From the NCBI RefSeq assembly GCF_015831345.1, contig NZ_JADWYS010000001.1, positions 1,064,118-1,128,117 on the forward strand: a stretch of DNA of 64,000 nucleotides, given 5' to 3'. This document shows positions 8,500-16,528 of this stretch, in pieces (within the stretch, counting starts at the first letter, position 1; every line of letters begins with the position of its first letter). A program made the position numbers and the translations under genes. This DNA is from Caenimonas aquaedulcis. Its GTDB lineage: Bacteria; Pseudomonadota; Gammaproteobacteria; Burkholderiales; Burkholderiaceae_C. The notes beneath the pieces were generated by a model that was given only the letters and a program-made list of their open reading frames with translations, was not told the DNA's origin and did no database searches.

Positions 8500-9474
8500 T
8501 CAGTCGAGTTTGACATTGGCCGCCTTGATGATCTTCCCGAACTTGTCCATGTCGCTCCTCATCACGGCGTCGAACTGCTCCTGCGTCGTGGTGTAGCGGT
8601 CCATGCCGGCGACGTCGAGCTTCTCCTTCATCTCGGGCAGCGCCATGATGCGGTTCACTTCCGCGCCGATCTTCGCGACGATGTCCTTCGGCGTGCCGGC
8701 AGGCGCGAGCAGGCCGTACCAGATGCGCACTTCATACCCCGGCAGGCCCGCCTCCGACATGGTCGGCACGTCGGGCAAGAGCGGCATGCGCTTCGGGCTG
8801 GAGACGGCCAGCGCCTTCAGCTTGCCGCTTCGGATGTGCGGCATCACGATGATCGGGCTGCCCATGCTGAACTGCACCTGGCCGCCGACGAGATCGGTGA
8901 TGGCCGGGCCGCCGCCCTTGTACGGCACGTGCGTGGTCTTGATGCCGGCCATCATGTTGAGCAGCTCGCCCGCCAGGTGGTTGGGGTTGCCGCTGCCGGC
9001 GGAGGAGAAGTTCAATGCGCCCGGCTTGGACTTGGCGAGCGCGATGAACTCCTTGAGGTTGTTGGCCGGCACCTGCGCGGCGTTGGTGACGAGGATCATG
9101 TCCGTCGTGCTCACGGTCGCCACGGTGACGAAGTCCTTGATCGGGTCGTAGCTCGTCGGCAGCAACTGCGGATTGGTGACGTGCGACGACGCCGTGAGCA
9201 GCAGCGTGTAGCCGTCCGCCGGCGCCTTGGCGACGTACTCGGTGCCGATCACCGTGTTGCCGCCCGGGCGGTTGTCCACGATCACCTGCTGGCCGAAGGT
9301 CTCGCCCATCTTCTGGCTGATCACGCGCGCCAGCGGGTCCACGCTGCCGCCCGGCGGGAAGGGGACGACGATGCGCATCGGCTTGGTCGGGAAGGCGCCC
9401 TGCGCGCCTGCGGCCAACGGCGCCGCGGCGATGCACGCCGCCATCAGGCAGGCGGTCAGCGAAAAGGGTTTCAT
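8500..9474 (-). CDS. TctC/Bug family periplasmic solute-binding protein
   Basis: This 324-aa precursor has the signal peptide MKPFSLTACLMAACIAAAP, cleavage near AGA-Q, then RIVVPFPPGGSVDPLAR and HVPYKGGGPAITDLV. It is a paralogue of the 5751-6728 receptor. A strong AGGAGA Shine-Dalgarno precedes the ATG, and operator-like site 3 lies 17 nt upstream of the start. It is the first gene of a two-gene receptor operon. Binding of a carboxylate is expected from the family; the ligand is unknown. Confidence 0.9.
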   Translation of the reverse strand: MKPFSLTACLMAACIAAAPLAAGAQGAFPTKPMRIVVPFPPGGSVDPLARVISQKMGETFGQQVIVDNRPGGNTVIGTEYVAKAPADGYTLLLTASSHVTNPQLLPTSYDPIKDFVTVATVSTTDMILVTNAAQVPANNLKEFIALAKSKPGALNFSSAGSGNPNHLAGELLNMMAGIKTTHVPYKGGGPAITDLVGGQVQFSMGSPIIVMPHIRSGKLKALAVSSPKRMPLLPDVPTMSEAGLPGYEVRIWYGLLAPAGTPKDIVAKIGAEVNRIMALPEMKEKLDVAGMDRYTTTQEQFDAVMRSDMDKFGKIIKAANVKLD

Positions 9475-9490
9475 GAATGTCTCCTGGATA

Positions 9491-9504
9491 TGATAGCGCT
9501 AACT
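9491..9504. promoter_or_regulatory. Operator site 3 of LacI-type regulon
   Basis: TGATAGCGCTAACT lies 17 nt before the receptor start at 9474. It matches the perfect palindrome at 21441 at 12 of 14 positions. Confidence 0.68.
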
Positions 9505-9567
9505 TGATGGACGAATTTTGCGGCGCGCGCCCGCCCCTGTCAAGGCGGACACTCCCGTCAACCGTTT

Positions 9568-10053
9568 TCAGCGGCGGATGTTGGTGGTGGACATGACGGC
9601 GCAGAGCTGGCCGCGCTGGTTGTGGAATTCGCGGCGGCTGACGACGAAAGCCATCAGGCCCGACTTGCCGGATTTGACGGACGTTTCCGTCACCGCCGCC
9701 GTCATCGTGAGCGTGTCGCCGACGATCATCGGCTCGTGGAATTCGTACGCGTCGCCGCCGTGCAGCGTCGCCTTGCCGAAGTCGAAGACGAGCGGCGAGG
9801 TGCGGCAATTGAAGAAGGCTTGCCAGATGAGCGGCCAGGGCGCGACGATGCCGCGATAGCCGCGCGCCCTGGCCGCGGCCGCGTCGTAGTGGATGGGGTC
9901 CATGTTGCCCAGCGCGAGCGCCATCCGCCGCGCGGACAGCTCTTCGATGGGCAGCGTGTCGGGCTCGCCGACGGGGCCGTGCATCGCGCGCAGGCTCGCC
10001 TCGATGGCGCCGACGTCGGGCGCGGGCGACCCGGCGGGCTGGATCTCGCTCAT
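9568..10053 (-). CDS. MaoC-like / FAS1-type hydratase-dehydratase domain protein
   Basis: This 161-aa protein has a hot-dog-fold dehydratase look: MDPIHYDAAAARARGYRGIV near residue 51 is the hydratase-2 type Asp/His motif region. APWPLIW and EFHEPMIVGDTL follow as in MaoC N-terminal-type dehydratases. It probably hydrates or dehydrates an enoyl-CoA together with the adjacent MaoC protein, as these short forms usually work as heteromers. The ATG at 10053 overlaps the preceding stop (ATGA). It is the last gene of the seven-gene operon that begins at 15358. Confidence 0.8.
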   Translation of the reverse strand: MSEIQPAGSPAPDVGAIEASLRAMHGPVGEPDTLPIEELSARRMALALGNMDPIHYDAAAARARGYRGIVAPWPLIWQAFFNCRTSPLVFDFGKATLHGGDAYEFHEPMIVGDTLTMTAAVTETSVKSGKSGLMAFVVSRREFHNQRGQLCAVMSTTNIRR

Positions 10054-10520
10054 GCGGTCTTCCCTTCGCGCAGCGGCAGTTCCGCGACGAGGCCGCCCGG
10101 CGTCGTGACCTTGCCGTCCTGGTTGACGATGCTGCATTCGATGTCGAGCATGCCCTTGCCGCCCTCCACCCACGCGCGCTTCACGCTCGCATGGATGTGC
10201 GCGAGGTCGCCCGGCATCGTGGTGGCGGTGTTGCGGTCCCAGAAGGACGCCACGCGCGCGCGGCTGCCGACCCAGTTCGTCACTTCGGTCAACATGTAGC
10301 ACGCCATGAACGGGCCGGAGAGCAGCAGGCCCGGCAGGCCCACTTCCTTCGCCGCCTTCGCGTCGTGGTGGAACTCGGAGGCGTAGTTGTCGCAGGCGGC
10401 GGCCCAGCGCACCTGGTGCCCCGCGGTCATCGGGCCCTTGGTGACGACGGGCATCTGCGCGCCTTCGGGAAATTCATCGAAGTAGCGCGCAGGCGGCTCC
10501 TTCGTGTCGACCTTGAACAT
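10050..10520 (-). CDS. MaoC family dehydratase
   Basis: This 156-aa single hot-dog protein starts MFKVDTKEPPARYFDEFPEG. The central segment ACDNYASEFHHDAKAAKEVG occupies the place of the usual D-x-N-x-x-H hydratase motif. LLSGPFMACYMLTEVTNWVG and PGDLAHIHASVKRAW follow, as in MaoC proteins of CoA-dependent catabolism. It is expected to pair with the 161-aa neighbour, like ChsH1 with the hydratase part of ChsH2 in steroid side-chain breakdown. It is separated by 3 nt from the DUF35 gene and overlaps the next gene. Confidence 0.8.
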   Translation of the reverse strand: MFKVDTKEPPARYFDEFPEGAQMPVVTKGPMTAGHQVRWAAACDNYASEFHHDAKAAKEVGLPGLLLSGPFMACYMLTEVTNWVGSRARVASFWDRNTATTMPGDLAHIHASVKRAWVEGGKGMLDIECSIVNQDGKVTTPGGLVAELPLREGKTA

Positions 10521-10523
10521 GGC

Positions 10524-10964
10524 TCAGGACTCCTTGCGCGGCTTGAAGCGCGGAATGGTGATCTCGGGCGTGACGGCGTCGAAGCTCACTTCGACAGCAT
10601 CGCCGACGCGGACCTGGTCGTTCGCAACGCCCACGATGTTGCTGAACAGGCGCGGTCCCTCCTCGAGCTGGACCATCGCGACGTTGTACGGAAGGTCCGC
10701 CTTGAAGCCCGGGTGGTAGGCCTGGTGGAATACGATGTAGGAGAACACGGTGCCGCGCCCGGACATCGCCGTCCACTCGGCTTCGTCGGACAGGCAGCGC
10801 GGGCAGAAGCGGTTGATGGGGTAGCGCACGTGCCCGCAGGGCGTGCACTTCTGCAGCTTGAGCACGCCCTCACGGCAGGCTTGCCAGAACGGCGTGTTCT
10901 CGTCGTTCAGGGTGGGCAGCGGCTTCGGGTAGCCCGTGACCGCGTCGACCATGCCTTCCATCAT
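10524..10964 (-). CDS. OB-fold Zn-ribbon (DUF35) protein, acyl-CoA-associated
   Basis: This 146-aa protein has a rubredoxin-like zinc ribbon: CTPCGHVRYPINRFCPRC near residues 40-57, two CxxC pairs. A C-terminal OB-fold follows, with RGTVFSYIVFHQAYHPGF and VGDAVEVSFD. DUF35 proteins partner thiolase-fold enzymes, and in ChsH2 the domain recruits the aldolase Ltp2. The start at 10964 overlaps the thiolase-like stop (ATGA) and has GAGGAGGGG just upstream; ATGs at 10961 and 10952 are alternatives. Its position between the thiolase-like gene and the MaoC genes supports a multi-enzyme hydratase-aldolase complex. Confidence 0.86.
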   Translation of the reverse strand: MMEGMVDAVTGYPKPLPTLNDENTPFWQACREGVLKLQKCTPCGHVRYPINRFCPRCLSDEAEWTAMSGRGTVFSYIVFHQAYHPGFKADLPYNVAMVQLEEGPRLFSNIVGVANDQVRVGDAVEVSFDAVTPEITIPRFKPRKES

Positions 10965-12109
10965 CCCCTCCTCAGCACGAGCGCATTCGCGCAGTTGAGC
11001 GCCATGCCGCGCCCGGTGACGAGCGTCACCTCGGCGCCGGCCACCTGGCGCGGTCCGCACTGGCCGCGCATCTGCTTCACGCCTTCGACGATGTGCAGCC
11101 AGCCTTCCATGAACGATTCCGACAGGTTGCCGCCCGCCGTGTTGACGGGAAGCTCGCCGCCCAGGCGGATGCGGCCGTTCTCGACGAAGGCGCCCGCCTC
11201 GCCGACGCCGCAGAAGCCGCCATGCTCCAGCCACAGCAGCACGCTGGGCGTGAAGTTGTCGTAGAGCTGCGCGACATCGATGTCTTTCGGCCCGACACCC
11301 GCCATCGCATACGCATCCTGCACCGCGCGCTTCTGGTGCGGCGCGTACCACCAGTCTTCGGTGCCCAGGTTCTGCGTGGTGTAGGCCTGGCCCATGCCCG
11401 ACAGCAGCACGCGCGGCTGCTTCAGGTCCTTCGCATGTTCTGCACTGGATACGATGACGCACACGCCGCCGTCGGAGACGAGGCAGCAGTCGAGCAGGTG
11501 CAGCGGCTCCACGATCCAGCGGGACGCCTGGTGGTCTTCCACCGTGATCGGCTTGCGCATCTGCGCCTCGGGATTGAGCGAGGCGTGGTAGCGGCACGCG
11601 ACCGCGATCTCCGCGAGCTGGCGGCTCGTCGTGCCGTACAGCGCCATGTGGCGCGATGCGGTGATCGCGCTGTTCGCGGCCGCGGAGAGGTAGCCCCAGA
11701 TCGCCGACGAATCGCCCCAGCCCTGCGCGCGGTCGAACTTGCCGCCGCCCGTGGCCGCCGCATCGCCGAACAGGCAGGCGACGTGCGTGGCCAGGCCCGC
11801 ATTGATCGCCATCACCGCCTGCTGGATCAGCGCGCCGGCGGTCGCGCCGCCCATGTACATCGAACCGGTGAAGCGCGGGTCGATGCCCATCGTCTCGCCC
11901 AGGCGCAGGTAGTTGAGCGGTCCTTCCGGGGAGGTCTGCCCGCCCAGCGACAGGAGCCCGTCGATCTGGTCCTTGCGCAGGCCGCTGTCGTCGAGCGCGC
12001 GCTTGAATGCTTCGACCGCGAGCGACACGGCGGTCGAGCCGGGCACCTTGCCCTGCGGGCTGGCCCCGACGCCGACGATCGCGCAATGGTCACGCAGCGA
12101 GGTGGTCAT
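10961..12109 (-). CDS. Thiolase-fold acyl-CoA enzyme, Ltp2-like aldolase candidate
   Basis: This 382-aa protein has a SCP2-thiolase fold: CAIVGVGASPQGKVPGST at the N terminus, LYDNFTPSVLLWLE near residue 278 and VNTAGGNLSESFMEG near residue 320. Where thiolases have the nucleophilic Cys it reads GSMYMGGATAGAL, with no Cys. The GHP His motif is replaced by LSESF. This pattern and the length are those of Ltp2-type retro-aldolases, which work with a DUF35 partner, and such a partner is the next gene. A carbon-carbon cleaving aldolase role is therefore favoured over thiolysis, as inference. It overlaps both neighbours by ATGA. Confidence 0.85.
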   Translation of the reverse strand: MTTSLRDHCAIVGVGASPQGKVPGSTAVSLAVEAFKRALDDSGLRKDQIDGLLSLGGQTSPEGPLNYLRLGETMGIDPRFTGSMYMGGATAGALIQQAVMAINAGLATHVACLFGDAAATGGGKFDRAQGWGDSSAIWGYLSAAANSAITASRHMALYGTTSRQLAEIAVACRYHASLNPEAQMRKPITVEDHQASRWIVEPLHLLDCCLVSDGGVCVIVSSAEHAKDLKQPRVLLSGMGQAYTTQNLGTEDWWYAPHQKRAVQDAYAMAGVGPKDIDVAQLYDNFTPSVLLWLEHGGFCGVGEAGAFVENGRIRLGGELPVNTAGGNLSESFMEGWLHIVEGVKQMRGQCGPRQVAGAEVTLVTGRGMALNCANALVLRRG

Positions 12110-13335
12110 TTGAGGACCTGCTCCGCTTCGAGCGCGTCGATCTCCGCATCGCCCAGCCCCAGCATGTCGCGCAGGATCTCGCGCGTGTGCTCGCCCAGCA
12201 GCGGCGCGGGCCGCGTGGGCTGCACCGGCGTGCGCGAGAAGCGGAACGGCAGGTTGTTGTAGAGCGACTCGCCCATCTCGGCGTGCGGCAGGCGCACCCA
12301 GTGGCCGCGATGTGCGAGCTGCGGGTCCACGCGTGTGACGTCGTGCGCGTCCTGCACGGCGCCCGCAGGCACACCCTTGGCCTGCAACTTCTGCATCAGC
12401 TCCTGCGCATCCTGCTTCGCGGTCCACTCGCCCAGCAGCCGATTGAGTTCCTCACGATCGCGATAACGCTGCGGCATGGTCTGCCAGCGCGCTTCCAGTG
12501 CCCACGCGGGACTGCCCATGGCATCCACGAGGGCCGACCATTGCGCGTCGTCCATCACCGTGATCGCGATCCAGCGGTCCTTGCCGGCAGCCGGATACAC
12601 GCCGTGCGGCGCCGCCCACGGGTGGTCGCTGCCGCGCCTGTCCTGCAGGCGCCCGTTGACGGTGAGGTCGAGGAAGGTCGGGCCCATCAGCGACAGCATC
12701 GGCTCCGTCTGCGCGAAGTCGATGAACTGGCCTTGCCCGGTGCGCCGGCGATGCCGCAGCGCCGCCAGCAGCGCGAACGCGGCGTGGCAGGGATTGGGCA
12801 GGTGGTCGGGGTAGTTCGTGCCGGTGCCCGCGGGGATGCGATCCGGCAAACCGCTCAGGTACTGGATGCCCGTCAGCGCGGCGATGCTGCTGCCCGTGCC
12901 GCGGAAGTCGCGCTGCGGGCCCTTGGAGCCCTGCATCGACATCGCGAGATAGATGATGTCCGGCTTCATCTTCGCGCAGTCCTCGGGGCCGAGTCCGAAC
13001 TTCTCCATCACGCCCGCCGCGAAGTTGTTCGCGACGATGTCGCTCTTCGCGATGAGCTTCCTGATCACTCCCAGCGCCTTCGGGTGCTTCATGTCGATCG
13101 TGATGCCGCGCTTGCTGGAATTGCGGTCGGCGAAGTAGCCGCTGCGATTCACGCCCGGCTTGCCGTCCTTGTAGGGACCCGCGAGGCGCAGCGAATCGAG
13201 GCGCGTGGACGTCTCGATCTTGATCACGTCGGCGCCCATGTCGCCGAAGATCTTGGTCGTGTAGCTGCCCGCGCCGATCCAGCAGAAGTCGGCGACGAGC
13301 AGCCCGGCAAGCGGGAGTTTCCGTGGCGCGTTCAT
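12106..13335 (-). CDS. Class III (CaiB/BaiF) CoA-transferase, Asp-bearing subunit
   Basis: This 409-aa protein has LAGLLVADFCWIGAGSYTTK, DMGADVIKIE and RRTGQGQFIDFAQTEP, all family III CoA-transferase landmarks. The segment NYPDHLPNPCHAAFALLAAL places an Asp at the position of the catalytic aspartate that forms acyl and CoA intermediates. These enzymes move CoA from a donor such as succinyl-CoA to an organic acid. The partner gene just upstream lacks that Asp, so a heteromer is likely (BbsEF/SmtAB-like). It resembles the C-terminal half of the 841-aa fusion at 16529-19054. Start 13335 overlaps the upstream stop. Confidence 0.88.
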   Translation of the reverse strand: MNAPRKLPLAGLLVADFCWIGAGSYTTKIFGDMGADVIKIETSTRLDSLRLAGPYKDGKPGVNRSGYFADRNSSKRGITIDMKHPKALGVIRKLIAKSDIVANNFAAGVMEKFGLGPEDCAKMKPDIIYLAMSMQGSKGPQRDFRGTGSSIAALTGIQYLSGLPDRIPAGTGTNYPDHLPNPCHAAFALLAALRHRRRTGQGQFIDFAQTEPMLSLMGPTFLDLTVNGRLQDRRGSDHPWAAPHGVYPAAGKDRWIAITVMDDAQWSALVDAMGSPAWALEARWQTMPQRYRDREELNRLLGEWTAKQDAQELMQKLQAKGVPAGAVQDAHDVTRVDPQLAHRGHWVRLPHAEMGESLYNNLPFRFSRTPVQPTRPAPLLGEHTREILRDMLGLGDAEIDALEAEQVLK

Positions 13336-14579
13336 GCCGCGACTCCCATGGAGACGAGGCGGGACACTTCGTCGCGGGCCACGCCGATCTCGTTCAAGAC
13401 TTCCACCGTGTGCTCCCCGAGCGCGGGCGCCGGGCGGCGCACCTGCCACGGCGTGCCGGACATCACATAGGGCGCGCCGGGCATCGAGGCCGCCTGCTCG
13501 AGCAGCGGATGCGTGAACGGCACGAAATGGCCGCGCGCCTGCAGCTGCGGGTTCTCCAGGAGGTCGGCCGGCGTGCTCACCGGCGCGAGCGGGATGCCGC
13601 GCTTCTGCCCTTCGCTGTACAGCCATGCCTTGGTGTGCTGCCGCGACCAGTTCATGAAAAGCTCCGCGAACACGTCGCGTGCTTCGTCGCCCTTCAGGTA
13701 CTCGAGGTCGGACCATTCGGGGCCCAGCAGGCGCTCGGCGCCCACCATGCCCTCGTCCTTGAACCACTGCATGCTGCGCGACCACGCCGGGCTGTTGCCG
13801 ATGCCGCGCGAGCCGAGGAAGATGTAGCCGTCCTTGCATTCGAAGAGACCGTAGCCCGCGAAGCGCTGGTCGCCCAGCGGACGCTGGCGGATCACGCCTT
13901 CGAGATCGTAGGTCTGCGCCGCATTCTCCAGCGCGAGCGTCACGCTCTCCTGCATGGAGATGTCCACGTGTTGGCCCTGCCCTGTCAGCTCGGCGTCGGT
14001 GACGGCCAGCATCGCGGCGACACCGCCATACATCGCAGCGCACTTGAACGCCTGGTCGCCGTGCGCCTGCGTGGGCGCCGCGTCGCGGTAGCCGCCCATG
14101 TGCAGCAGCCCGCCCATCGCGAGGCCGACGAGGTCGGTCGCCTGCATTTGCGCGTAGGGGCCGGTCTGGCCGAAGGGCGTGATGCTTGCCATGCAGATCG
14201 ACGTCCTGCGCCTGGCGAGCGTCTCGTAGCCGATGCCGCGCGCGTCCATCCATCCCGGCGCAAAGGTCTCGATCACGAGGTCGGCGGTCGCCGCCAGGTC
14301 GCGGAACAACTGCTGCCCGCTCGCCGTGTCGAGGTCCAGGCAGATGCCGCGCTTGCTCGTGTTCTGGTAGGCGAAGTTCAAGCTGCGCTCCACGCCGGCG
14401 ACGTCGCCGATGAAGGGCGGTTCGCGCCGCAGCTGCGTGCCGCCGGGTGGCTCCACCAGCACGACATCCGCGCCCATGTCCGCGAAGAGCTTGCCCGTGT
14501 AGTTGCCCATCGGGCCCGAGAGATCGAGAACGCGCAGGCCCTCCAGCGCCGCGGGTGCGGCCTTTCCAGTCGAAGTCAT
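13332..14579 (-). CDS. Class III CoA-transferase, probable non-catalytic subunit
   Basis: This 415-aa protein has LEGLRVLDLSGPMGNYTGK, FADMGADVVLVEPPGG, ERSLNFAYQNTSKRG and GQGQHVDISMQES, placing it in family III. The segment GDQAFKCAAMYGGVAAML has Ala/Cys where active subunits carry the catalytic Asp. It probably serves as the second subunit of a heteromer with the 12106-13335 product. It matches the N-terminal half of the 841-aa fusion, which likewise lacks the Asp. The start at 14579 overlaps the enoyl-CoA hydratase stop (ATGA), implying matched translation. Confidence 0.87.
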   Translation of the reverse strand: MTSTGKAAPAALEGLRVLDLSGPMGNYTGKLFADMGADVVLVEPPGGTQLRREPPFIGDVAGVERSLNFAYQNTSKRGICLDLDTASGQQLFRDLAATADLVIETFAPGWMDARGIGYETLARRRTSICMASITPFGQTGPYAQMQATDLVGLAMGGLLHMGGYRDAAPTQAHGDQAFKCAAMYGGVAAMLAVTDAELTGQGQHVDISMQESVTLALENAAQTYDLEGVIRQRPLGDQRFAGYGLFECKDGYIFLGSRGIGNSPAWSRSMQWFKDEGMVGAERLLGPEWSDLEYLKGDEARDVFAELFMNWSRQHTKAWLYSEGQKRGIPLAPVSTPADLLENPQLQARGHFVPFTHPLLEQAASMPGAPYVMSGTPWQVRRPAPALGEHTVEVLNEIGVARDEVSRLVSMGVAA

Positions 14580-15358
14580 TTCATCTTCCACACCGGGTCG
14601 CGCTTTTCCGCGAAGGCCTTGCGGCCCTCCACGCGGTCCTCGGTGTCCTTCAGGATGCCGTACATGTACTTGTCCACCTGCAACGCGTGCGTGAGCGGCA
14701 TGTCCTGCCCGCGCGTGACGAGTTGCTTGACCGCGCGCACTGCGAGCGGCGCGTTTTGCGCGATGCGCTTGCCCAGCGCGATGGCCGTGGGCATCAGCTC
14801 GGCCGCGGGGACGACCTTGCTGCACAGGCCCATGCGCAGCGCCTCATGCGCGTCGATCATGTCGCCGGTGAGCAGGAGCATCATCGCGTCGCTCTTCGAA
14901 ATCGACCGCGGCAGGCGCTGGATGCTGCCGCCCCAGGGAATGCTGCCGCGCTTGACTTCGGTCAGCCCGAACTTCGCGTTCTCGGAGGCGATGCAGATGT
15001 CGCACGCGGTGATGAGCTCGGTGCCGCCGGCCAAGGCGTAGCCGTTGACGGCCGCGATGATGGGCTTGTCGGTCTCGAGGCCCTGGAAGGCGCTGCCCGT
15101 GTCGCCGCGGCCGAGCAGCTGCTGCGCGTAGCTGTCGTTCGGGTCGGGCATGGTCTTCTTGAGGTCGGCGCCCGTGCAGAAAGCCTTGTCGCCGGCCCCG
15201 GTGAAGATGATGACGTGGATGCCGTCGTCCTTCTTCATGCGGTCGTAGAAGGCGTACAGCTCCTGGCGCATCTCCGGGTCGATGGAGTTCATCGCATGCG
15301 GGCGGTTGAACTCCACCACGCACACCTTGTCCTCCACCGTGATGTTGAGGTTGGGCAT
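14576..15358 (-). CDS. Enoyl-CoA hydratase/isomerase family protein
   Basis: This 260-aa crotonase-fold protein has VVEFNRPHAMNSIDPEMRQE, the oxyanion-hole segments FTGAGDKAFCTGADLKK and ALAGGTELITACDICIAS, and GLTEVKRGSIPWGGSIQRLP. The ECH-type Glu near the latter region (LTEVKRG) is present. It hydrates or isomerises a CoA ester. A clear AAGGAC Shine-Dalgarno precedes the ATG. It leads a seven-gene, fully coupled operon down to 9568, with the palindromic operator site 4 ending 17 nt upstream of its start. Confidence 0.9.
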   Translation of the reverse strand: MPNLNITVEDKVCVVEFNRPHAMNSIDPEMRQELYAFYDRMKKDDGIHVIIFTGAGDKAFCTGADLKKTMPDPNDSYAQQLLGRGDTGSAFQGLETDKPIIAAVNGYALAGGTELITACDICIASENAKFGLTEVKRGSIPWGGSIQRLPRSISKSDAMMLLLTGDMIDAHEALRMGLCSKVVPAAELMPTAIALGKRIAQNAPLAVRAVKQLVTRGQDMPLTHALQVDKYMYGILKDTEDRVEGRKAFAEKRDPVWKMK

Positions 15359-15373
15359 GTTCGCCGTCCTTTA

Positions 15374-15387
15374 TGTTAGCGCTAACC
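15374..15387. promoter_or_regulatory. Operator site 4 of LacI-type regulon
   Basis: TGTTAGCGCTAACC contains a perfect 12-bp palindrome GTTAGCGCTAAC (15375-15386). It lies 17 nt upstream of the enoyl-CoA hydratase start, matching the spacing of site 3. Confidence 0.7.
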
Positions 15388-15480
15388 GAGGAAGTATAGC
15401 AGCGGGAGAAACGCCGTCAATGCGGCCCGTGTTCATCCCCTGTCCCCGATGCTAACCACATGCCCCCGGACGGCGGCATT

Positions 15481-15506
15481 CGCGGGGGCGTGGCCGACCC
15501 CCCGCG
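15481..15506 (-). other. GC-rich hairpin after the amino-acid-type binding protein gene
   Basis: CGCGGGGG and CCCCCGCG can form an 8-bp stem downstream of the gene ending at 15519. No T-run follows on the minus strand. It may slow transcription into the enoyl-CoA hydratase promoter region, but is not a classical terminator. Confidence 0.3.
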
Positions 15507-15518
15507 CCCATCACCGCT

Positions 15519-16412
15519 TCAGAAAGGGACGAAGTCGGTGGGAAATTTCCAGAAGTCCTTGAGCAGGGAATTCACGGGCAGGTTGAGTGCCTTGTCGTGC
15601 GGCGGGATGGGCTTCATGAACCACTTGTCGTAGATCGGGTAGATCTCCCTGCTCAGGATGAGCCGGCGCATTTCGTCATCGACCAGCTTCTTGAACTCCG
15701 GGTCGTTCTTGGGCAGCATGATCGCCAGGGCCTCCGTGGTGAGGTACTTGCCCACGATCTTCAAGGCGGCAGGGTCCGGGCGGTTGGAAGCCAGGCCGTA
15801 GAGCAGCACGTCGTCCATCACGAAGGCGCCGGCCGCGCCCTTTTCCACCATCTCGACACCCTGCGCATGGTCCGCCGATTCGAGGATGGTGATGTTCATC
15901 AGCCGCTCCTTGTTGGCCTGGACCACGGCCTTGAGCGGCGTGGTGCCCTTGGTCGAGACGATCTTCTTGCCTTCGAAATCCTCGATGCGGGTGGCGGGGC
16001 TGTCCGCACGCACCAGCAGGCGGGCGCCGGTGATGAAGTGGGGGATGGTGAAGGCGACCTTCTCGCGCCGCTCGGCGTTGTTGGTGGTGGCGCCGCATTC
16101 CAGGTCCGCCCTGCCCTCGGCGATCGCGGCGATGCGGGTGGAAGACGTCACCATCAGGAACTCGACCTCCATCTTCTTGGCGCCCGTCTTCTTGCGGATC
16201 ACTTCGGCCAGGTTCAGGCACAGGTCCATCGCATAACCCACGGGGCGCTTGTCCGCATCCACGTAAGAAAAGGGAATTGAAGATTCGCGGTGCGCGATCA
16301 CCAGCTTGCCGCCCGCCGCGATGCGCGCGAGCACGGGCTCTGCCGCCACGGCCAGGGAACTGCACAGGAACATGCCGATGGCGGCGTACGACTTCCAGCG
16401 GGCATTGCTCAT
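15519..16412 (-). CDS. Extracellular solute-binding protein family 3 (polar amino acid type)
   Basis: This 297-aa precursor has a signal peptide (MSNARWKSYAAIGMFLCSSL, cleavage near AVA-A). The family 3 landmarks KLVIAHRESSIPFSYVD and EGRADLECGATTNNAERR follow, then SADHAQGVEMVEKGAAGAFV. It resembles glutamate/aspartate-binding GltI and should bind an amino acid or small acid in the periplasm. No ABC permease or ATPase gene adjoins it, so it is an orphan receptor. A GAGGT Shine-Dalgarno precedes the start. No palindrome of the LacI-type set lies upstream, so it may not belong to the surrounding regulon. Confidence 0.88.
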   Translation of the reverse strand: MSNARWKSYAAIGMFLCSSLAVAAEPVLARIAAGGKLVIAHRESSIPFSYVDADKRPVGYAMDLCLNLAEVIRKKTGAKKMEVEFLMVTSSTRIAAIAEGRADLECGATTNNAERREKVAFTIPHFITGARLLVRADSPATRIEDFEGKKIVSTKGTTPLKAVVQANKERLMNITILESADHAQGVEMVEKGAAGAFVMDDVLLYGLASNRPDPAALKIVGKYLTTEALAIMLPKNDPEFKKLVDDEMRRLILSREIYPIYDKWFMKPIPPHDKALNLPVNSLLKDFWKFPTDFVPF

Positions 16413-16528
16413 TTTTACCTCTATGTTGGTTAAAAAGAGCTACTCTATCGAGCGCCGTCCAAAGCGGCCAATGCCCAGCATAAGGGTCGGCATGCACAGT
16501 CCGCATGCACATCAGAAGTCGGTGATGT

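Noticed and set aside
10965..12086. Extension of the DUF35 frame upstream as a thiolase-DUF35 fusion or frameshift
   Set aside because: The upstream part is Arg-rich shadow of the thiolase-like gene; both real frames are intact and overlap by ATGA.
15481..15506. GC hairpin as a rho-independent terminator
   Set aside because: There is no T-run after the stem on the minus strand; kept only as a hairpin.
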